NCBI RefSeq assembly: GCF_902170785.1
Contig: NZ_CABHYG010000001.1
Coordinates: 186,001-250,000 of the forward strand
Direction of reading: 5' to 3'
DNA length: 64,000 nt
Source: Yersinia proxima
Lineage (GTDB): Bacteria > Pseudomonadota > Gammaproteobacteria > Enterobacterales > Enterobacteriaceae
The notes under the pieces were generated by a model, which was not told where the DNA came from, did no database searches, and saw nothing but the letters and a program-made list of their open reading frames with translations. This document shows, one piece after another, positions 9,381 through 20,039 of the stretch. How positions within the stretch are numbered: position 1 is the first letter of the stretch; each line of letters begins with the position of its first letter. Both the position numbers and the translations under genes were made by a program.

Positions 9381-10388
9381 TTACTCTTGACCCAGAGTGG
9401 CAACCATCACGGCTTTGATGGTGTGCAGGCGGTTTTCGGCCTGATCAAACACAATGCTGTGAGCCGATTCAAATACTTCGTCGGTCACTTCCATGCCCCC
9501 CGGTAAGTCATAAAGTTCGGCCATTTGTTTGCCGACGGTAGTTTGGTCATCGTGGAACGCGGGCAAGCAATGCAGGAATTTAACCTGTGGGTTACCGGTC
9601 AGTTTCACCACATCCATATTGACCTGATAGGGCTTGAGCAATGCAACCCGCTCCTGCCAGACTTCTTTCGGTTCGCCCATCGAAACCCATACATCGGTAT
9701 ACAAGAAATCAGCCCCTTTGACGCCTTCGGCAATATCTTCGGTCAAGGTGATTTTACCACCGGTCTTTTTGGCCTGCGCCTGACAAGCGACGACTAATTC
9801 GGCCTCCGGCCAGCATGCTTTTGGCGCGACCAGACGTAAATCCATCCCTACCAAAGCGGCCGCTTCTAACAGGGTATTACCCATGTTGTTACGAGCATCA
9901 CCAAGATAGGCAAATTTCATTTCACTCAATGGCTTACCCGGCAAGTGCTCCTGCATAGTCAGTAAGTCGGCCAGTAACTGGGTTGGATGGAATTCATTGG
10001 TCAGGCCATTCCATACCGGCACGCCGGCAAATTCAGCCAACGTTTCAACCACCTTTTGGCCGTGACCACGATATTGAATACCGTCATACATCCGACCTAA
10101 TACTCTGGCGGTATCTTTAATTGATTCTTTATGCCCTATTTGACTTCCACCTGGGCCGAGATAAGTCACCCGCGCACCTTGATCATATGCGGCAACTTCG
10201 AAAGAGCATCGAGTACGTGTCGAGTCTTTTTCGAAGATGAGCGCGATATTCTTACCTACCAATTTTTGTTGCTCACAGCCGGATTTCTTGGCTTGCTTCA
10301 GATCAGCTGCCAAATCCAGCAGGGCTGTAATCTCGGCGGGAGTAAAATCCAGTAACCTTAGAAAGTGACGTTTATAGAACTGACTCAT
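9381..10388 (-). CDS. argI: Ornithine carbamoyltransferase ArgI
   Basis: Makes citrulline from ornithine and carbamoyl phosphate in arginine biosynthesis, a cytoplasmic trimer. 335 aa from the ATG at 10388 ([16 protein letters not shown]), which matches the E. coli ArgI start; an upstream in-frame ATG at 10457 lies across the operator and is unlikely. Motifs are the carbamoyl-phosphate loop [14 protein letters not shown], and the active-site loop HCLPAFHD. Gene order tabA-argI-rraB is as in E. coli. ARG-box operators lie just upstream. Confidence 0.96.
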   Translation of the reverse strand: MSQFYKRHFLRLLDFTPAEITALLDLAADLKQAKKSGCEQQKLVGKNIALIFEKDSTRTRCSFEVAAYDQGARVTYLGPGGSQIGHKESIKDTARVLGRMYDGIQYRGHGQKVVETLAEFAGVPVWNGLTNEFHPTQLLADLLTMQEHLPGKPLSEMKFAYLGDARNNMGNTLLEAAALVGMDLRLVAPKACWPEAELVVACQAQAKKTGGKITLTEDIAEGVKGADFLYTDVWVSMGEPKEVWQERVALLKPYQVNMDVVKLTGNPQVKFLHCLPAFHDDQTTVGKQMAELYDLPGGMEVTDEVFESAHSIVFDQAENRLHTIKAVMVATLGQE

Positions 10389-10419
10389 CGTGTTCATCTT
10401 TTGCATCCTGAATAGTTCG

Positions 10420-10460
10420 GTTGAATTTAAATTCAATTTATACGTATAAATATTCAATTA
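10420..10460 (-). promoter_or_regulatory. Tandem ARG boxes (ArgR operator) of argI
   Basis: A perfect palindrome TGAATTTAAATTCA (10422-10435) fits the ARG box consensus. A second, weaker half-conserved box with ATTCA at 10452-10456 has its centre 21 bp away. 18-bp boxes separated by 3 bp is exactly the arrangement bound by ArgR hexamers. Located 34-72 bp upstream of the argI ATG. Confidence 0.8.
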
Positions 10461-10558
10461 CAACCCCGATCAATAAATCTTTCTCGTTTGTAGTGGAGGC
10501 AATAGCGTGGGTGTGGGAAAATAGCGCCATACTAAGCCCATTGACTGAGGATAAAGGC

Positions 10559-10990
10559 ATGGCAAACCGCGAAATGCTGGACGAACAACGTGACGAAACC
10601 CGCCTGATCATCGAAGAATTACTGGACGATGGCAGCGATCCGGATGCGCTCTACACTATTGAGCACCACCTTTCCGCCGAGAAATTCGAAGTGCTGGAAA
10701 AGGCTGCTGTTGAAGCATTCAAGCTGGGTTATGAAGTGACAGATGCTGAAGAGCTGGAAGTCGAAGATGGCTCAGTGGTGATGTGCTGTGATGTGATCAG
10801 TGAAGTTGCGCTGAATGCTGAAATTATTGATGCGCAGGTTGAACAGCTGATTGCACTGGCTGAAAAATGTGGCGTGAATTATGACGGTTGGGGCACTTAC
10901 TATGAAGATCCTAACGCAGAAGATGATGAAGACGGCGAGTTCGACGACGAAGAGTTAGTGGACGAAGACGACGACGGTAAGCGCCACTAG
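10559..10990 (+). CDS. rraB: Regulator of ribonuclease E activity B, RraB
   Basis: Small acidic protein that binds the C-terminal scaffold of RNase E and lowers its activity. 143 aa from ATG 10559 ([17 protein letters not shown]), matching the E. coli RraB start; the frame is open upstream to 10421 but that part is not conserved. Diagnostic stretches are [20 protein letters not shown] and [12 protein letters not shown], with a strongly acidic tail ([20 protein letters not shown]). Divergent from argI. Confidence 0.95.
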   Translation: MANREMLDEQRDETRLIIEELLDDGSDPDALYTIEHHLSAEKFEVLEKAAVEAFKLGYEVTDAEELEVEDGSVVMCCDVISEVALNAEIIDAQVEQLIALAEKCGVNYDGWGTYYEDPNAEDDEDGEFDDEELVDEDDDGKRH

Positions 10991-10997
10991 ATTCCTC

Positions 10998-11190
10998 TTC
11001 GTCTTTGGCGCTATAGCTGTGTTAGCGGGACTCACGCACCCGGACCACTGACTTGAGTCAGCTCATCGGGATTAATGAGCCTCGTCCCTGAGGCTCCCCC
11101 TTCGGGCAGCATAAATGCTGTTCAAATCGGTTCCCGACCGATTTGTTGCTCGTTTGCTGCCTTGCTGTAACGGTAATGACTTTGGGGATT
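10998..11190. repeat. ERIC element interrupted by a three-hairpin insertion
   Basis: The left half (around CACTGACTTGAGTCAGCTCAT, with the centre conserved) and right half (GCTCGTTTGCTGCC, CTGTAACGGTAATGACTTTG) of an ERIC flank about 70 bp of extra DNA at roughly 11077-11146. The insert is three consecutive hairpins: GAGCCTC/GAGGCTC (11077-11096), CAGCAT/ATGCTG (11107-11120) and AAATCGGT/ACCGATTT (11124-11144). Located after rraB. Confidence 0.65.
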
Positions 11191-11214
11191 TAATCAGGGG
11201 ACTGATAAGCTTCG

Positions 11215-11350
11215 AACACTCGCTCTTGCCAAGGTGAGGGCAGGCAGAAGAGTAAAGCGTCCGCGCCAAGGAAGGCGCGGCTCGAGCCCCCAGGGAAGGG
11301 TTTACGGCGTCTTTACGATCTGCCTGTTTTCACCGTTTCGGGCACTCCGT
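11215..11350. other. Structured G+C-rich intergenic sequence, probable repeat
   Basis: About 135 bp between rraB/ERIC and yjgM, carrying GCGCCAAGGAAGGCGCGG, then GAGCCCCCAGGGAAGGG and GGCGTCTTTACGATCTGCC. The first is a short near-palindrome. The sequence style (paired 'xxCAAGGAxx' blocks around CGAGC) resembles dispersed intergenic repeats of gammaproteobacteria. No protein frame is convincing. Confidence 0.35.
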
Positions 11351-11396
11351 TCTTAACTTTAGGGTGTAATGTCCCTTGATATTTGCTGAGAGGAAG

Positions 11397-11900
11397 TTAA
11401 AGCGATTTCAGCATAGTCACTTCGCAATCCACATGACCGGTATTTCCCATTGGGCCATTGATATGCTCAAAACCTAATCTTTCATATAAACCTACGGCAC
11501 TGGTCAAACTGGCCGTGGTCTCCAGATAGCAACGGTTGAAGCCCTGTTGACGGGCAAACTCCAGCGCTTGTAACGCCAACTGCTTAGCCAACCCTTTGCC
11601 GCGCAATATCGGCAGGAAATACATTTTCTGCAATTCACACAGAGAGGCTTCACCACCCGACAAAGGTGCCACGCCGCCGCCGCCCGCAATATTTCCGTCA
11701 ACTTCAATCACCCAGTAAGCGCTACGTGGCTGGCTGTACAGCTCATATAAGTGATCCAAATTGGGATCAGACACGGTATAGCCTTTATCGGCAGTCAGGC
11801 CGAATTCAGCCGAAACTTCCCGAATGACATTAGCGATAGCGAGGTTGTCTGCTACGGTGATGGGGCGTACCAGCAGGCGGATAGGTGTAGCTGTGGTCAT
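11397..11900 (-). CDS. yjgM: GNAT-family N-acetyltransferase YjgM
   Basis: GCN5-related acetyltransferase of about 167 aa. Acyl-CoA binding motif A is visible as [18 protein letters not shown] (R/Q-x-x-G-x-G/A variant RGKGLAK), followed by [24 protein letters not shown] and the ending [13 protein letters not shown], closely like E. coli YjgM. Start set at ATG 11900 ([15 protein letters not shown]); the frame extends to 11948 but without conserved sequence. Substrate unknown. In E. coli it also lies between rraB and valS; the E. coli neighbour yjgN is absent here. Confidence 0.88.
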   Translation of the reverse strand: MTTATPIRLLVRPITVADNLAIANVIREVSAEFGLTADKGYTVSDPNLDHLYELYSQPRSAYWVIEVDGNIAGGGGVAPLSGGEASLCELQKMYFLPILRGKGLAKQLALQALEFARQQGFNRCYLETTASLTSAVGLYERLGFEHINGPMGNTGHVDCEVTMLKSL

Positions 11901-11949
11901 ACTCTTTAAACCTAAAGGTAATAACTTAGTAATAATCTGTAATACCATC

Positions 11950-12076
11950 TATACCCGTCATACTTCAAGCTGTATGTGCGTTGGCCGCTCTCAATAACCC
12001 GAGTCACTTACTGCAGTAAGCTCATCGGGACTATCTCGCTTGCCGCCTTCCTACAACTCGAATTATTTAGGGTATG
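11950..12076. repeat. ERIC (IRU) repeat, near full length
   Basis: About 127 bp bounded by TATACCCGTCATACTTCAAG and TTATTTAGGGTATGA, with the centre CACTTACTGCAGTAAGCTCAT and CTTGCCGCCTTCCTACAACT. Length and landmarks match the standard ERIC. It sits between the yjgM promoter side and the valS terminator. Confidence 0.85.
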
Positions 12077-12095
12077 ACGCTGAATTAATACAATG

Positions 12096-12131
12096 ATAAA
12101 AAAACAGCGGCTACCTAAATAGTCCGCTGTT
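12096..12131 (-). terminator. valS terminator
   Basis: On the minus strand, AACAGCGG and CCGCTGTT pair around a short loop and are followed by TTTTTTT. It lies 30-65 bp past the valS stop codon. Confidence 0.85.
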
Positions 12132-12159
12132 TCTATTTTGCTGTTGAATTTCAGGTTAA

Positions 12160-15057
12160 TTACAGTGCGGCGATAGTCGCCTGTTGCTCAATTAACTTCT
12201 GCTTGGCTTCAGCACAGGCTGCCATTCTTTCGCGCTCTTTGGCAACCACGGCTTCTGGCGCACGCGCCACAAAACCTTCATTACTCAACTTGCCTTCGAT
12301 ACGCTCAATTTCAGCTTCCAGCTTAGCCACTTCTTTTGCCAGCCTTTCCAGTTCGGTGGCTTTATCAATCAGGCCAGCCATCGGGATCAGCACTTCCGCA
12401 CCTTCGACCAACTTGGTCACAGATACCGGGCCTTTATCACCTTCAGGTAATAGGGTGAGAGAGGACAACCGCGCCAGTGACTGGATGAAACTCTGGTTTT
12501 CCAGTACGCGGCGCTGAGCTTCAGCATTGGCTCCACGCAGCATCACTTCCAGTGGTTTACCCGGTGCGATGTTCATTTCTGCACGGATATTACGCACTGC
12601 AATAATGGTTTGCTTGATCCATTCCAGATCACTCAGTGCTTTCTCATCAACCTGGCTGGCATCATATTCCGGGAAAGGCTGCAACATAATGGTGTCGGCA
12701 GTAATACCTTTCAGGGTTTTGACTCGCTGCCAGATGGTCTCTGTGATGTAAGGAATGATTGGGTGTGCCAGACGCAGCAGGGCTTCCAGAACTTCAATCA
12801 GAGTATGGCGAGTCCCGCGCAGTTCCGCTTCAGAACCACTGTTCATCACTGGCTTGGCCAGTTCCAGATACCAGTCACAGGACTGGTTCCAGGTAAACTC
12901 ATACAGAATATTAGCGGCCAAATCGAAGCGGTAAGTGTCCATCGCTTCGCGGTAGGCTTTGATGGTCTGATTGAATTCAGCCAGAATCCAGCGGTCAGCC
13001 AGTGACAGTACCATTTCGCCGCCATTCTGCCCGCAATCCTGCCCTTCGGTGTTCATCAGCACGAAACGGCTGGCGTTCCACAGCTTATTACAGAAGTTGC
13101 GATATCCTTCCAGGCGCTTCATGTCCCAGTTGATATCACGGCCGGTGGAAGCCAGAGCTGCCAACGTAAAGCGCAGAGCATCTGTGCCGTGCGGCTCAAT
13201 ACCGTTCGGGAACTGCTTCTCGGTGCGCTTGCGGATTTTCTCCGCCAACTGCGGCTGCATCATGTTGCCAGTACGTTTTTCCAGCAATTCTTCCAGCGAG
13301 ATACCATCAACCATATCCAGTGGGTCAATCACGTTACCTTTCGACTTGGACATTTTCTGCCCTTCGTCATCACGGATAAGACCGGTCATGTAGACGGTTT
13401 TAAATGGTACTTGCGGCTTACCATTTTCATCTTTCATAAAGTGCATGGTCAGCATGATCATGCGGGCAATCCAGAAGAAAATAATATCAAAACCACTGAC
13501 CACAACACTGGTCGGGTGGAAGGTTTTCAGTGCTTCGGTTTGCTCAGGCCAGCCCAGAGTGGAGAAAGTCCACAGGCCAGAGGAGAACCAGGTATCCAGC
13601 ACGTCTTCATCCTGGCGTAATGCAACATCAGCGCCCAGGTTGTTTTCACGGCGTACTTCAGCCTCATCACGGCCCACATACACTTTACCCTGCTCGTCAT
13701 ACCAGGCTGGAATGCGGTGGCCCCACCACAACTGACGGGAGATACACCAGTCTTGGATATCGCGCATCCACGAGTAATACATATTTTCGTACTGCTTCGG
13801 TACGAATTGGATCTCGCCGTTTTCAACTGCTTCGATTGCCACTTTAGCCAGCGGAGCGGTGCGAACATACCATTGGTCAGTCAGCATCGGCTCGATAACC
13901 ACGCCGCCACGGTCGCCATAAGGCACAGTCAGGTCGTGGGCTTTGACTTCTTCCAGCAGGCCAAGTTTATCGAATTCAGCCACTACAGCTTTACGGGCAG
14001 CAAAACGCTCCAAACCTTGGAACTGTTCTGGAATTGCACCGCTGCACGCATCAGTCGCTTCGCCATTGGTATCAAATACTTCCGCTTCGGTACGGATATC
14101 ACCGTCGAAAGTCAGAACGTTGATCATCGGCAGGGCGTGGCGTTTACCAACTTCATAGTCATTAAAATCGTGCGCTGGCGTGATTTTCACACAACCGGTG
14201 CCTTTTTCCATGTCGGCATGCTCGTCACCGAGGATCGGAATACGGCGACCAACCAGAGGCAGGATCACTTCTTTGCCGATCAGATCTTTATAACGCGGAT
14301 CTTCCGGGTTTACTGCCACGCCGGTATCGCCCAATACGGTTTCCGGACGCGTGGTAGCGACTACCAGATAGTCTTTGCCATCCGCAGTTTTAGCACCATC
14401 GGCCAGCGGATAACGCAGATGCCACATGGAGCCTTTGGATTCGCGGTTTTCGACTTCCAGATCAGAGATAGCCGTGCGCAGTTTTGGATCCCAGTTCACC
14501 AGGCGCTTGCCACGGTAAATTAAGTCTTCTTTGTGCAGACGTACAAACACTTCTTTAACCGCATTGGATAGGCCATCGTCCATGGTGAAACGCTCACGTT
14601 CCCAATCCACGGAGTTACCCAGACGGCGCATTTGGCGAGTAATGGTGCCGCCAGATTCGCCTTTCCATTGCCAGATTTTATCGATAAATGCGTCACGGCC
14701 GTAATCGTGGCGAGTTTTGCCTTCTTCTGCGGCAATCTTGCGCTCAACCACCATTTGGGTCGCGATACCGGCATGGTCAGTCCCGGCTTGCCACAAGGTA
14801 TTTTTGCCCTGCATACGTTGATAACGAATCAAGGTATCCATGATGGTTTGTTGGAATGCATGGCCCATGTGCAGGCTACCGGTGACGTTCGGCGGCGGGA
14901 TCATGATGCAGTAGCTTTCTTTACTGGTATCGCCGTTCGGCTTGAAATAACCCTGTTTTTCCCAGTGTTCATACAGCGGCTGTTCGATTTCTTGCGGGCT
15001 GTATGTTTTATCGAGGGACGGCTCAGTTTTGTCGGTATTAGAAGGTGTGTTTTCCAT
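12160..15057 (-). CDS. valS: Valyl-tRNA synthetase
   Basis: Class I synthetase charging tRNA-Val, 965 aa, the usual length for enterobacteria. Motifs are the HIGH box as HMGH (63-66, in [14 protein letters not shown]), KMSKSKGN near residue 568, a CP1 editing domain between them ([27 protein letters not shown]), the anticodon-binding domain, and a C-terminal coiled-coil arm ([20 protein letters not shown]). It is preceded by holC with 13 bp between them, as in E. coli. Confidence 0.97.
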   Translation of the reverse strand: MENTPSNTDKTEPSLDKTYSPQEIEQPLYEHWEKQGYFKPNGDTSKESYCIMIPPPNVTGSLHMGHAFQQTIMDTLIRYQRMQGKNTLWQAGTDHAGIATQMVVERKIAAEEGKTRHDYGRDAFIDKIWQWKGESGGTITRQMRRLGNSVDWERERFTMDDGLSNAVKEVFVRLHKEDLIYRGKRLVNWDPKLRTAISDLEVENRESKGSMWHLRYPLADGAKTADGKDYLVVATTRPETVLGDTGVAVNPEDPRYKDLIGKEVILPLVGRRIPILGDEHADMEKGTGCVKITPAHDFNDYEVGKRHALPMINVLTFDGDIRTEAEVFDTNGEATDACSGAIPEQFQGLERFAARKAVVAEFDKLGLLEEVKAHDLTVPYGDRGGVVIEPMLTDQWYVRTAPLAKVAIEAVENGEIQFVPKQYENMYYSWMRDIQDWCISRQLWWGHRIPAWYDEQGKVYVGRDEAEVRRENNLGADVALRQDEDVLDTWFSSGLWTFSTLGWPEQTEALKTFHPTSVVVSGFDIIFFWIARMIMLTMHFMKDENGKPQVPFKTVYMTGLIRDDEGQKMSKSKGNVIDPLDMVDGISLEELLEKRTGNMMQPQLAEKIRKRTEKQFPNGIEPHGTDALRFTLAALASTGRDINWDMKRLEGYRNFCNKLWNASRFVLMNTEGQDCGQNGGEMVLSLADRWILAEFNQTIKAYREAMDTYRFDLAANILYEFTWNQSCDWYLELAKPVMNSGSEAELRGTRHTLIEVLEALLRLAHPIIPYITETIWQRVKTLKGITADTIMLQPFPEYDASQVDEKALSDLEWIKQTIIAVRNIRAEMNIAPGKPLEVMLRGANAEAQRRVLENQSFIQSLARLSSLTLLPEGDKGPVSVTKLVEGAEVLIPMAGLIDKATELERLAKEVAKLEAEIERIEGKLSNEGFVARAPEAVVAKERERMAACAEAKQKLIEQQATIAAL

Positions 15058-15070
15058 TTTCTTTTTTAGT

Positions 15071-15520
15071 TCAATTAGTTGGCGGCGTTGCCGTGGTCAA
15101 GTGGAAGCCGACGCTGCGATAAGACTTATATCGGTCGCGCGCCAACTGTTTCAAATTTTCTTCGTAAGGAACGAAGTCTACCACTTCATGGAAAGCGGTG
15201 GCAAAACCTGCGAACTCTGGTAGCAGGCTGATAAGCAGGTCGCGGGGGGAATTTCCACGTCGTTCCGGCCATGCCAGTTCGACTGGTGCGCCATACTTTG
15301 GCCCTTCACCCGCCAAATTATGGGGAACAAATTGCTCAGGTGCCCGTTGCCATAGTGCTTCATCCAGCCGCTGGGCCTGCTCCTGACTTTCACAGGCGAT
15401 CAGTACCCGTTTGCCTGCCCGCCAACGCTCAGCCGCAATTTCGCAGGCCAACGCCTCATGAGCACGCAGCTCACCAGCGGGCGTGTCGTGTTCGAGCAGA
15501 TAAAAGGTGGCGTTTTTCAT
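15071..15520 (-). CDS. holC: DNA polymerase III chi subunit HolC
   Basis: Chi subunit of the clamp-loader complex, which links DnaX-psi to single-strand DNA-binding protein. About 149 aa from ATG 15520 ([18 protein letters not shown]), matching E. coli HolC; four codons upstream are an alternative GTG-type extension. Conserved stretches are [36 protein letters not shown] and [21 protein letters not shown]. Same strand as pepA upstream and valS downstream. Confidence 0.95.
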   Translation of the reverse strand: MKNATFYLLEHDTPAGELRAHEALACEIAAERWRAGKRVLIACESQEQAQRLDEALWQRAPEQFVPHNLAGEGPKYGAPVELAWPERRGNSPRDLLISLLPEFAGFATAFHEVVDFVPYEENLKQLARDRYKSYRSVGFHLTTATPPTN

Positions 15521-15532
15521 AAATTCTCTCAC

Positions 15533-15672
15533 CCTTCGTGCTTGAAGCCGCAGGGGTGTTCACTGCGTTCACTCACCCACCCGAATCACTTACTTGTAGT
15601 TGACCTACTTGAATAAGCTCATCGGGATGAGTTCGCTGGCTGCCTACCTGCAACTTCAATTACTTTGGGTGT
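15533..15672. repeat. ERIC (IRU) repeat between pepA and holC
   Basis: ERIC landmarks CTTGAAGCCGCAGG, CACCCGAATCACTTACTTG, GCTCATCGGGATGAGTTCG and CTACCTGCAACTTCAATTAC are present. The centre carries about 15 extra bp (TAGTTGACCTACTTGAA region), lengthening the element to about 140 bp. Confidence 0.75.
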
Positions 15673-15698
15673 ATATCAAATGGAATACATCAAAACGA

Positions 15699-17225
<1,527 letters not shown>

Positions 17226-17489
17226 TTAAAGACAAAGGCGGGAGCTACCGCTAGAATGTAGCGCTCCGCAACGATCTCTCTCCGTTGTGTTAACGACGTG
17301 TGTTAACCTTAACGGCATAAGTTGTTTTGTTTTGGCGACTATAAGCATGTTCCTATAGGACACCTAAACGCTAGATGCTGTAATACTATTTTAGCTGTGA
17401 AGGTTGCCATATGATGAGAATAAATGGCGGATTAACGATGAAACTATCGATTTTCCTGCAAAAAGACAAGTTTTCACAGGCGTATTAGC

Positions 17490-18584
17490 GTGATCATCAT
17501 TAGATATCTGGTACGGGAAACACTTAAGAGCCAAATTGCGATTCTGTTCATCCTGCTATTAATCTTCTTTAGTCAGAAGTTAGTACGGATATTAGGCGCT
17601 GCGGTAGATGGTGAAATCCCGACAAATCTGGTTTTATCCCTTTTAGGGCTCGGTGTGCCGGAAATGGCACAACTTATCCTGCCGTTAAGCTTATTCCTTG
17701 GCTTATTGATGACGCTAGGTAAATTGTACACGGAGAGTGAAATCACCGTGATGCATGCCTGCGGCATGGGCAAGAAATCCTTGATTATGGCTGCATTGAT
17801 CCTGGCGCTGGTTACTTCTGCGCTGGCGGCGGTCAACACTATTTGGCTTGGCCCTTGGTCTTCTAAACATCAAGACGAAGTGCTGAACGACGCCAGAGCC
17901 AACCCTAGCCTGGCCGCTTTGGCTGGTGGGCAGTTTAAATCCTCAACTGATGGCAATTCAGCCTTATTTATCGGTAACGTGACGGGCAAAGAGTTTAACC
18001 GTGTATTTCTGGCACAATTGCGGCCAAACGGTAATCAGCGTCCCTCCGTTGTTGTTGCTGACAGCGGTCACATGACCGAACGGCCCGATGGTTCACAAGT
18101 GGTCATCTTAAATAAAGGTACTCGCTACGAAGGCACTGCATTGTTGCGCGATTTCCGTATTACTGATTTTGTCGACTATCAGGCCATCATTGGTCATCAG
18201 GAAGTGCAGCAAAATAATAATGTGGCAGAGCAGATGACCATGAAACAATTGTGGAACTCGAACGAGCCTGATGCTCGCGCCGAGTTTCATTGGCGTCTAA
18301 CGCTGATTGTGTCGGTTATCGTCATGGCGTTGCTGGTGGTGCCCCTCAGCGTGGTGAACCCACGCCAGGGCCGCGTGTTGAGTATGCTACCAGCTATGTT
18401 GCTGTATTTAATCTTCTTCCTGTTACAAAGCTCCCTGCGTTCTAACGCCAGTAGTGGCAAATTGGACCCTTTGATCTGGATGTGGACTGTAAATGGTGCT
18501 TATCTGGCTCTTGCGGTGATATTGAACCTGTGGGATGGCCTGCCGGCTCGTAAGTTACGTGCTCGATTGAGAGGTGCAGCCTGA
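17490..18584 (+). CDS. lptF: LPS export permease LptF
   Basis: Inner-membrane subunit of the LptB2FGC transporter, which extracts lipopolysaccharide from the inner membrane. 364 aa, with three N-terminal and three C-terminal transmembrane helices around a periplasmic jellyroll (about 125-255). Conserved starts IIIRYLVRETLKSQIAIL and MHACGMGKKSL (the cytoplasmic coupling helix to LptB). Overlaps lptG by one base (TGATG), the usual lptFG coupling. Confidence 0.95.
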   Translation: MIIIRYLVRETLKSQIAILFILLLIFFSQKLVRILGAAVDGEIPTNLVLSLLGLGVPEMAQLILPLSLFLGLLMTLGKLYTESEITVMHACGMGKKSLIMAALILALVTSALAAVNTIWLGPWSSKHQDEVLNDARANPSLAALAGGQFKSSTDGNSALFIGNVTGKEFNRVFLAQLRPNGNQRPSVVVADSGHMTERPDGSQVVILNKGTRYEGTALLRDFRITDFVDYQAIIGHQEVQQNNNVAEQMTMKQLWNSNEPDARAEFHWRLTLIVSVIVMALLVVPLSVVNPRQGRVLSMLPAMLLYLIFFLLQSSLRSNASSGKLDPLIWMWTVNGAYLALAVILNLWDGLPARKLRARLRGAA

Positions 18585-19654
18585 TGTTTGGTGTATTAGA
18601 CCGTTATATCGGACGGACTATCCTCAATACCATCCTGATGACGCTATTCATGCTGGTATCGCTGTCCGGCATTATCAAGTTTGTCGATCAGTTACGTAAA
18701 GTCGGGCAGGGCGATTACTCAGCAGCATCTGCTGGCATGTACACCTTGCTCAGCATTCCTAAAGATATCGAGATCTTCTTCCCGATGGCAGCGCTGCTAG
18801 GTGCATTGCTGGGGCTGGGTACATTGGCTACACGCAGTGAGCTGGTGGTAATGCAGGCTTCGGGCTTTACCCGCATGCAAATTGCTGCCTCGGTGATGAA
18901 AACAGCGATCCCACTTGTGTTGCTGACCATGGCCATCGGTGAGTGGGTTGCGCCGCAAGGCGAGCAGATGGCGCGTAACTTCCGTGCGCAGCAAATGTAC
19001 GGTGGTTCATTGTTATCAACGCAATCTGGGTTGTGGGCAAAAGACGGTTCTGACTTTATTTATATCCAGCGTGTATCGGGTGATAACGAACTGACTGGGG
19101 TGAATATTTATCATTTTGATAAACAGGATCGTTTGCTCTCGGTTCGCTATGCTGCCACGGCAACTTTTGAAGACAACCTGTGGCGTTTATCGCAGGTTGA
19201 TGAGTCTGATTTAAGCAATCCAAATAAGGTGACTGGCTCGCAGACACTAACCGGTGAATGGAAGACCAACCTGACACCAGAGAAGTTGGGTGTGGTTGCC
19301 ATGAACCCAGATTCGCTCTCTATTAGCGGGTTGCACGATTACAGTAAATACCTGCGGCAAAGCGGGCAGGAGTCTAGCCGGTATGAATTGAATATGTGGG
19401 GCAAGATATTTGCGCCATTCTCCGTTGCCGTAATGATGTTGATGGCGTTGTCATTCATTTTTGGCCCATTACGCAGTGTACCAATGGGAGTTCGGGTAGT
19501 TACCGGTATCTTCTTTGGCTTTGTTTTCTACGTGTTGGATCAGATTTTTGGCCCGCTTAGCTTGGTTTACAACATCCCACCGGTCATCGGTGCGCTGTTA
19601 CCGAGTATACTTTTCCTCCTAATCAGTATTTATTTGCTGCTAAAACGGCGTTGA
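18584..19654 (+). CDS. lptG: LPS export permease LptG
   Basis: Partner of LptF, 356 aa, same fold: N-terminal MFGVLDRYIGRTILNTILM, a coupling helix VVMQASGFTRMQIA, a periplasmic domain (about 125-260) and three final helices (GKIFAPFSVAVMMLMAL...). Ends 101 bp before leuX, the same core boundary as in E. coli, where leuX is the integration hotspot. Confidence 0.95.
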   Translation: MFGVLDRYIGRTILNTILMTLFMLVSLSGIIKFVDQLRKVGQGDYSAASAGMYTLLSIPKDIEIFFPMAALLGALLGLGTLATRSELVVMQASGFTRMQIAASVMKTAIPLVLLTMAIGEWVAPQGEQMARNFRAQQMYGGSLLSTQSGLWAKDGSDFIYIQRVSGDNELTGVNIYHFDKQDRLLSVRYAATATFEDNLWRLSQVDESDLSNPNKVTGSQTLTGEWKTNLTPEKLGVVAMNPDSLSISGLHDYSKYLRQSGQESSRYELNMWGKIFAPFSVAVMMLMALSFIFGPLRSVPMGVRVVTGIFFGFVFYVLDQIFGPLSLVYNIPPVIGALLPSILFLLISIYLLLKRR

Positions 19655-19698
19655 TGGCGGTTTTTTCAACACTTAGACTAAACTTGGTGGGATAACAG

Positions 19699-19726
19699 TT
19701 GCATGCGGAGTTCGGGTAGGTATAAT
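19699..19726 (+). promoter_or_regulatory. leuX promoter
   Basis: TTGCAT (19699-19704) and TATAAT (19721-19726) are separated by 16 bp and lie about 30 bp before the tRNA 5' end. The perfect -10 and the distance fit a sigma-70 tRNA promoter. Confidence 0.65.
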
Positions 19727-19755
19727 TCACCTCGTTCTCCGCATACTACTTCAGT

Positions 19756-19840
19756 GCCGAAGTGGCGAAATCGGTAGACGCAGTTGATTCAAAATCAACC
19801 GCCGCGAGGCATGCCGGTTCGATTCCGGCCTTCGGCACCA
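19756..19840 (+). tRNA. leuX: tRNA-Leu (anticodon CAA)
   Basis: 85-nt class II tRNA. The acceptor stem GCCGAAG pairs with CTTCGGC, the D-loop reads AATCGGTAGACG, the anticodon stem is GTTGA/TCAAC with loop TTCAAAA (anticodon CAA), then a variable arm and T-arm GGTTCGATTCC. CCA is encoded. It is the leuX position seen in E. coli, and its 3' end is the likely attachment site for the adjoining island. Confidence 0.95.
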
Positions 19841-19853
19841 TTAGTATGTAAAG

Positions 19854-19877
19854 AGACGTCTACGGACGTCTTTTTTT
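19854..19877 (+). terminator. leuX terminator
   Basis: AGACGTC-TACG-GACGTCT hairpin followed at once by TTTTTT, 14 nt after the tRNA CCA end: a canonical Rho-independent terminator. Confidence 0.85.
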
Positions 19878-19962
19878 ATGTCTAAAATCCAGTCCCCGCA
19901 AGGCTTTTCCTCTCTTTTCAGTCAACCGACGTCAATCTGAGTTACCCCACATCAACCTGCTT

Positions 19963-20014
19963 GTGAGTATACAAGTGAGTATATATGCTGGTTTGATAAC
20001 GTTTATATACTCAC
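19963..20014. promoter_or_regulatory. Direct and inverted GTGAGTATA repeats upstream of the integrase gene
   Basis: GTGAGTATA at 19963-19971 is followed 12 bp on by GTGAGTATATA at 19975-19985, and its exact inverse TATATACTCAC lies at 20004-20014. They are 25-75 bp before the integrase ATG. This pattern fits binding sites for the integrase arm domain or a small excisionase/AlpA-type regulator that also controls int. The rest of 19878-20039 shows no gene. Confidence 0.6.
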
Positions 20015-20039
20015 GGCGGCATATGGAAGGATTACCATC

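Noticed and set aside
13717-14523. 268-codon plus-strand frame opposite valS
   Set aside because: It is a shadow of the conserved valS reading frame, with composition of an antisense frame and no start signal.
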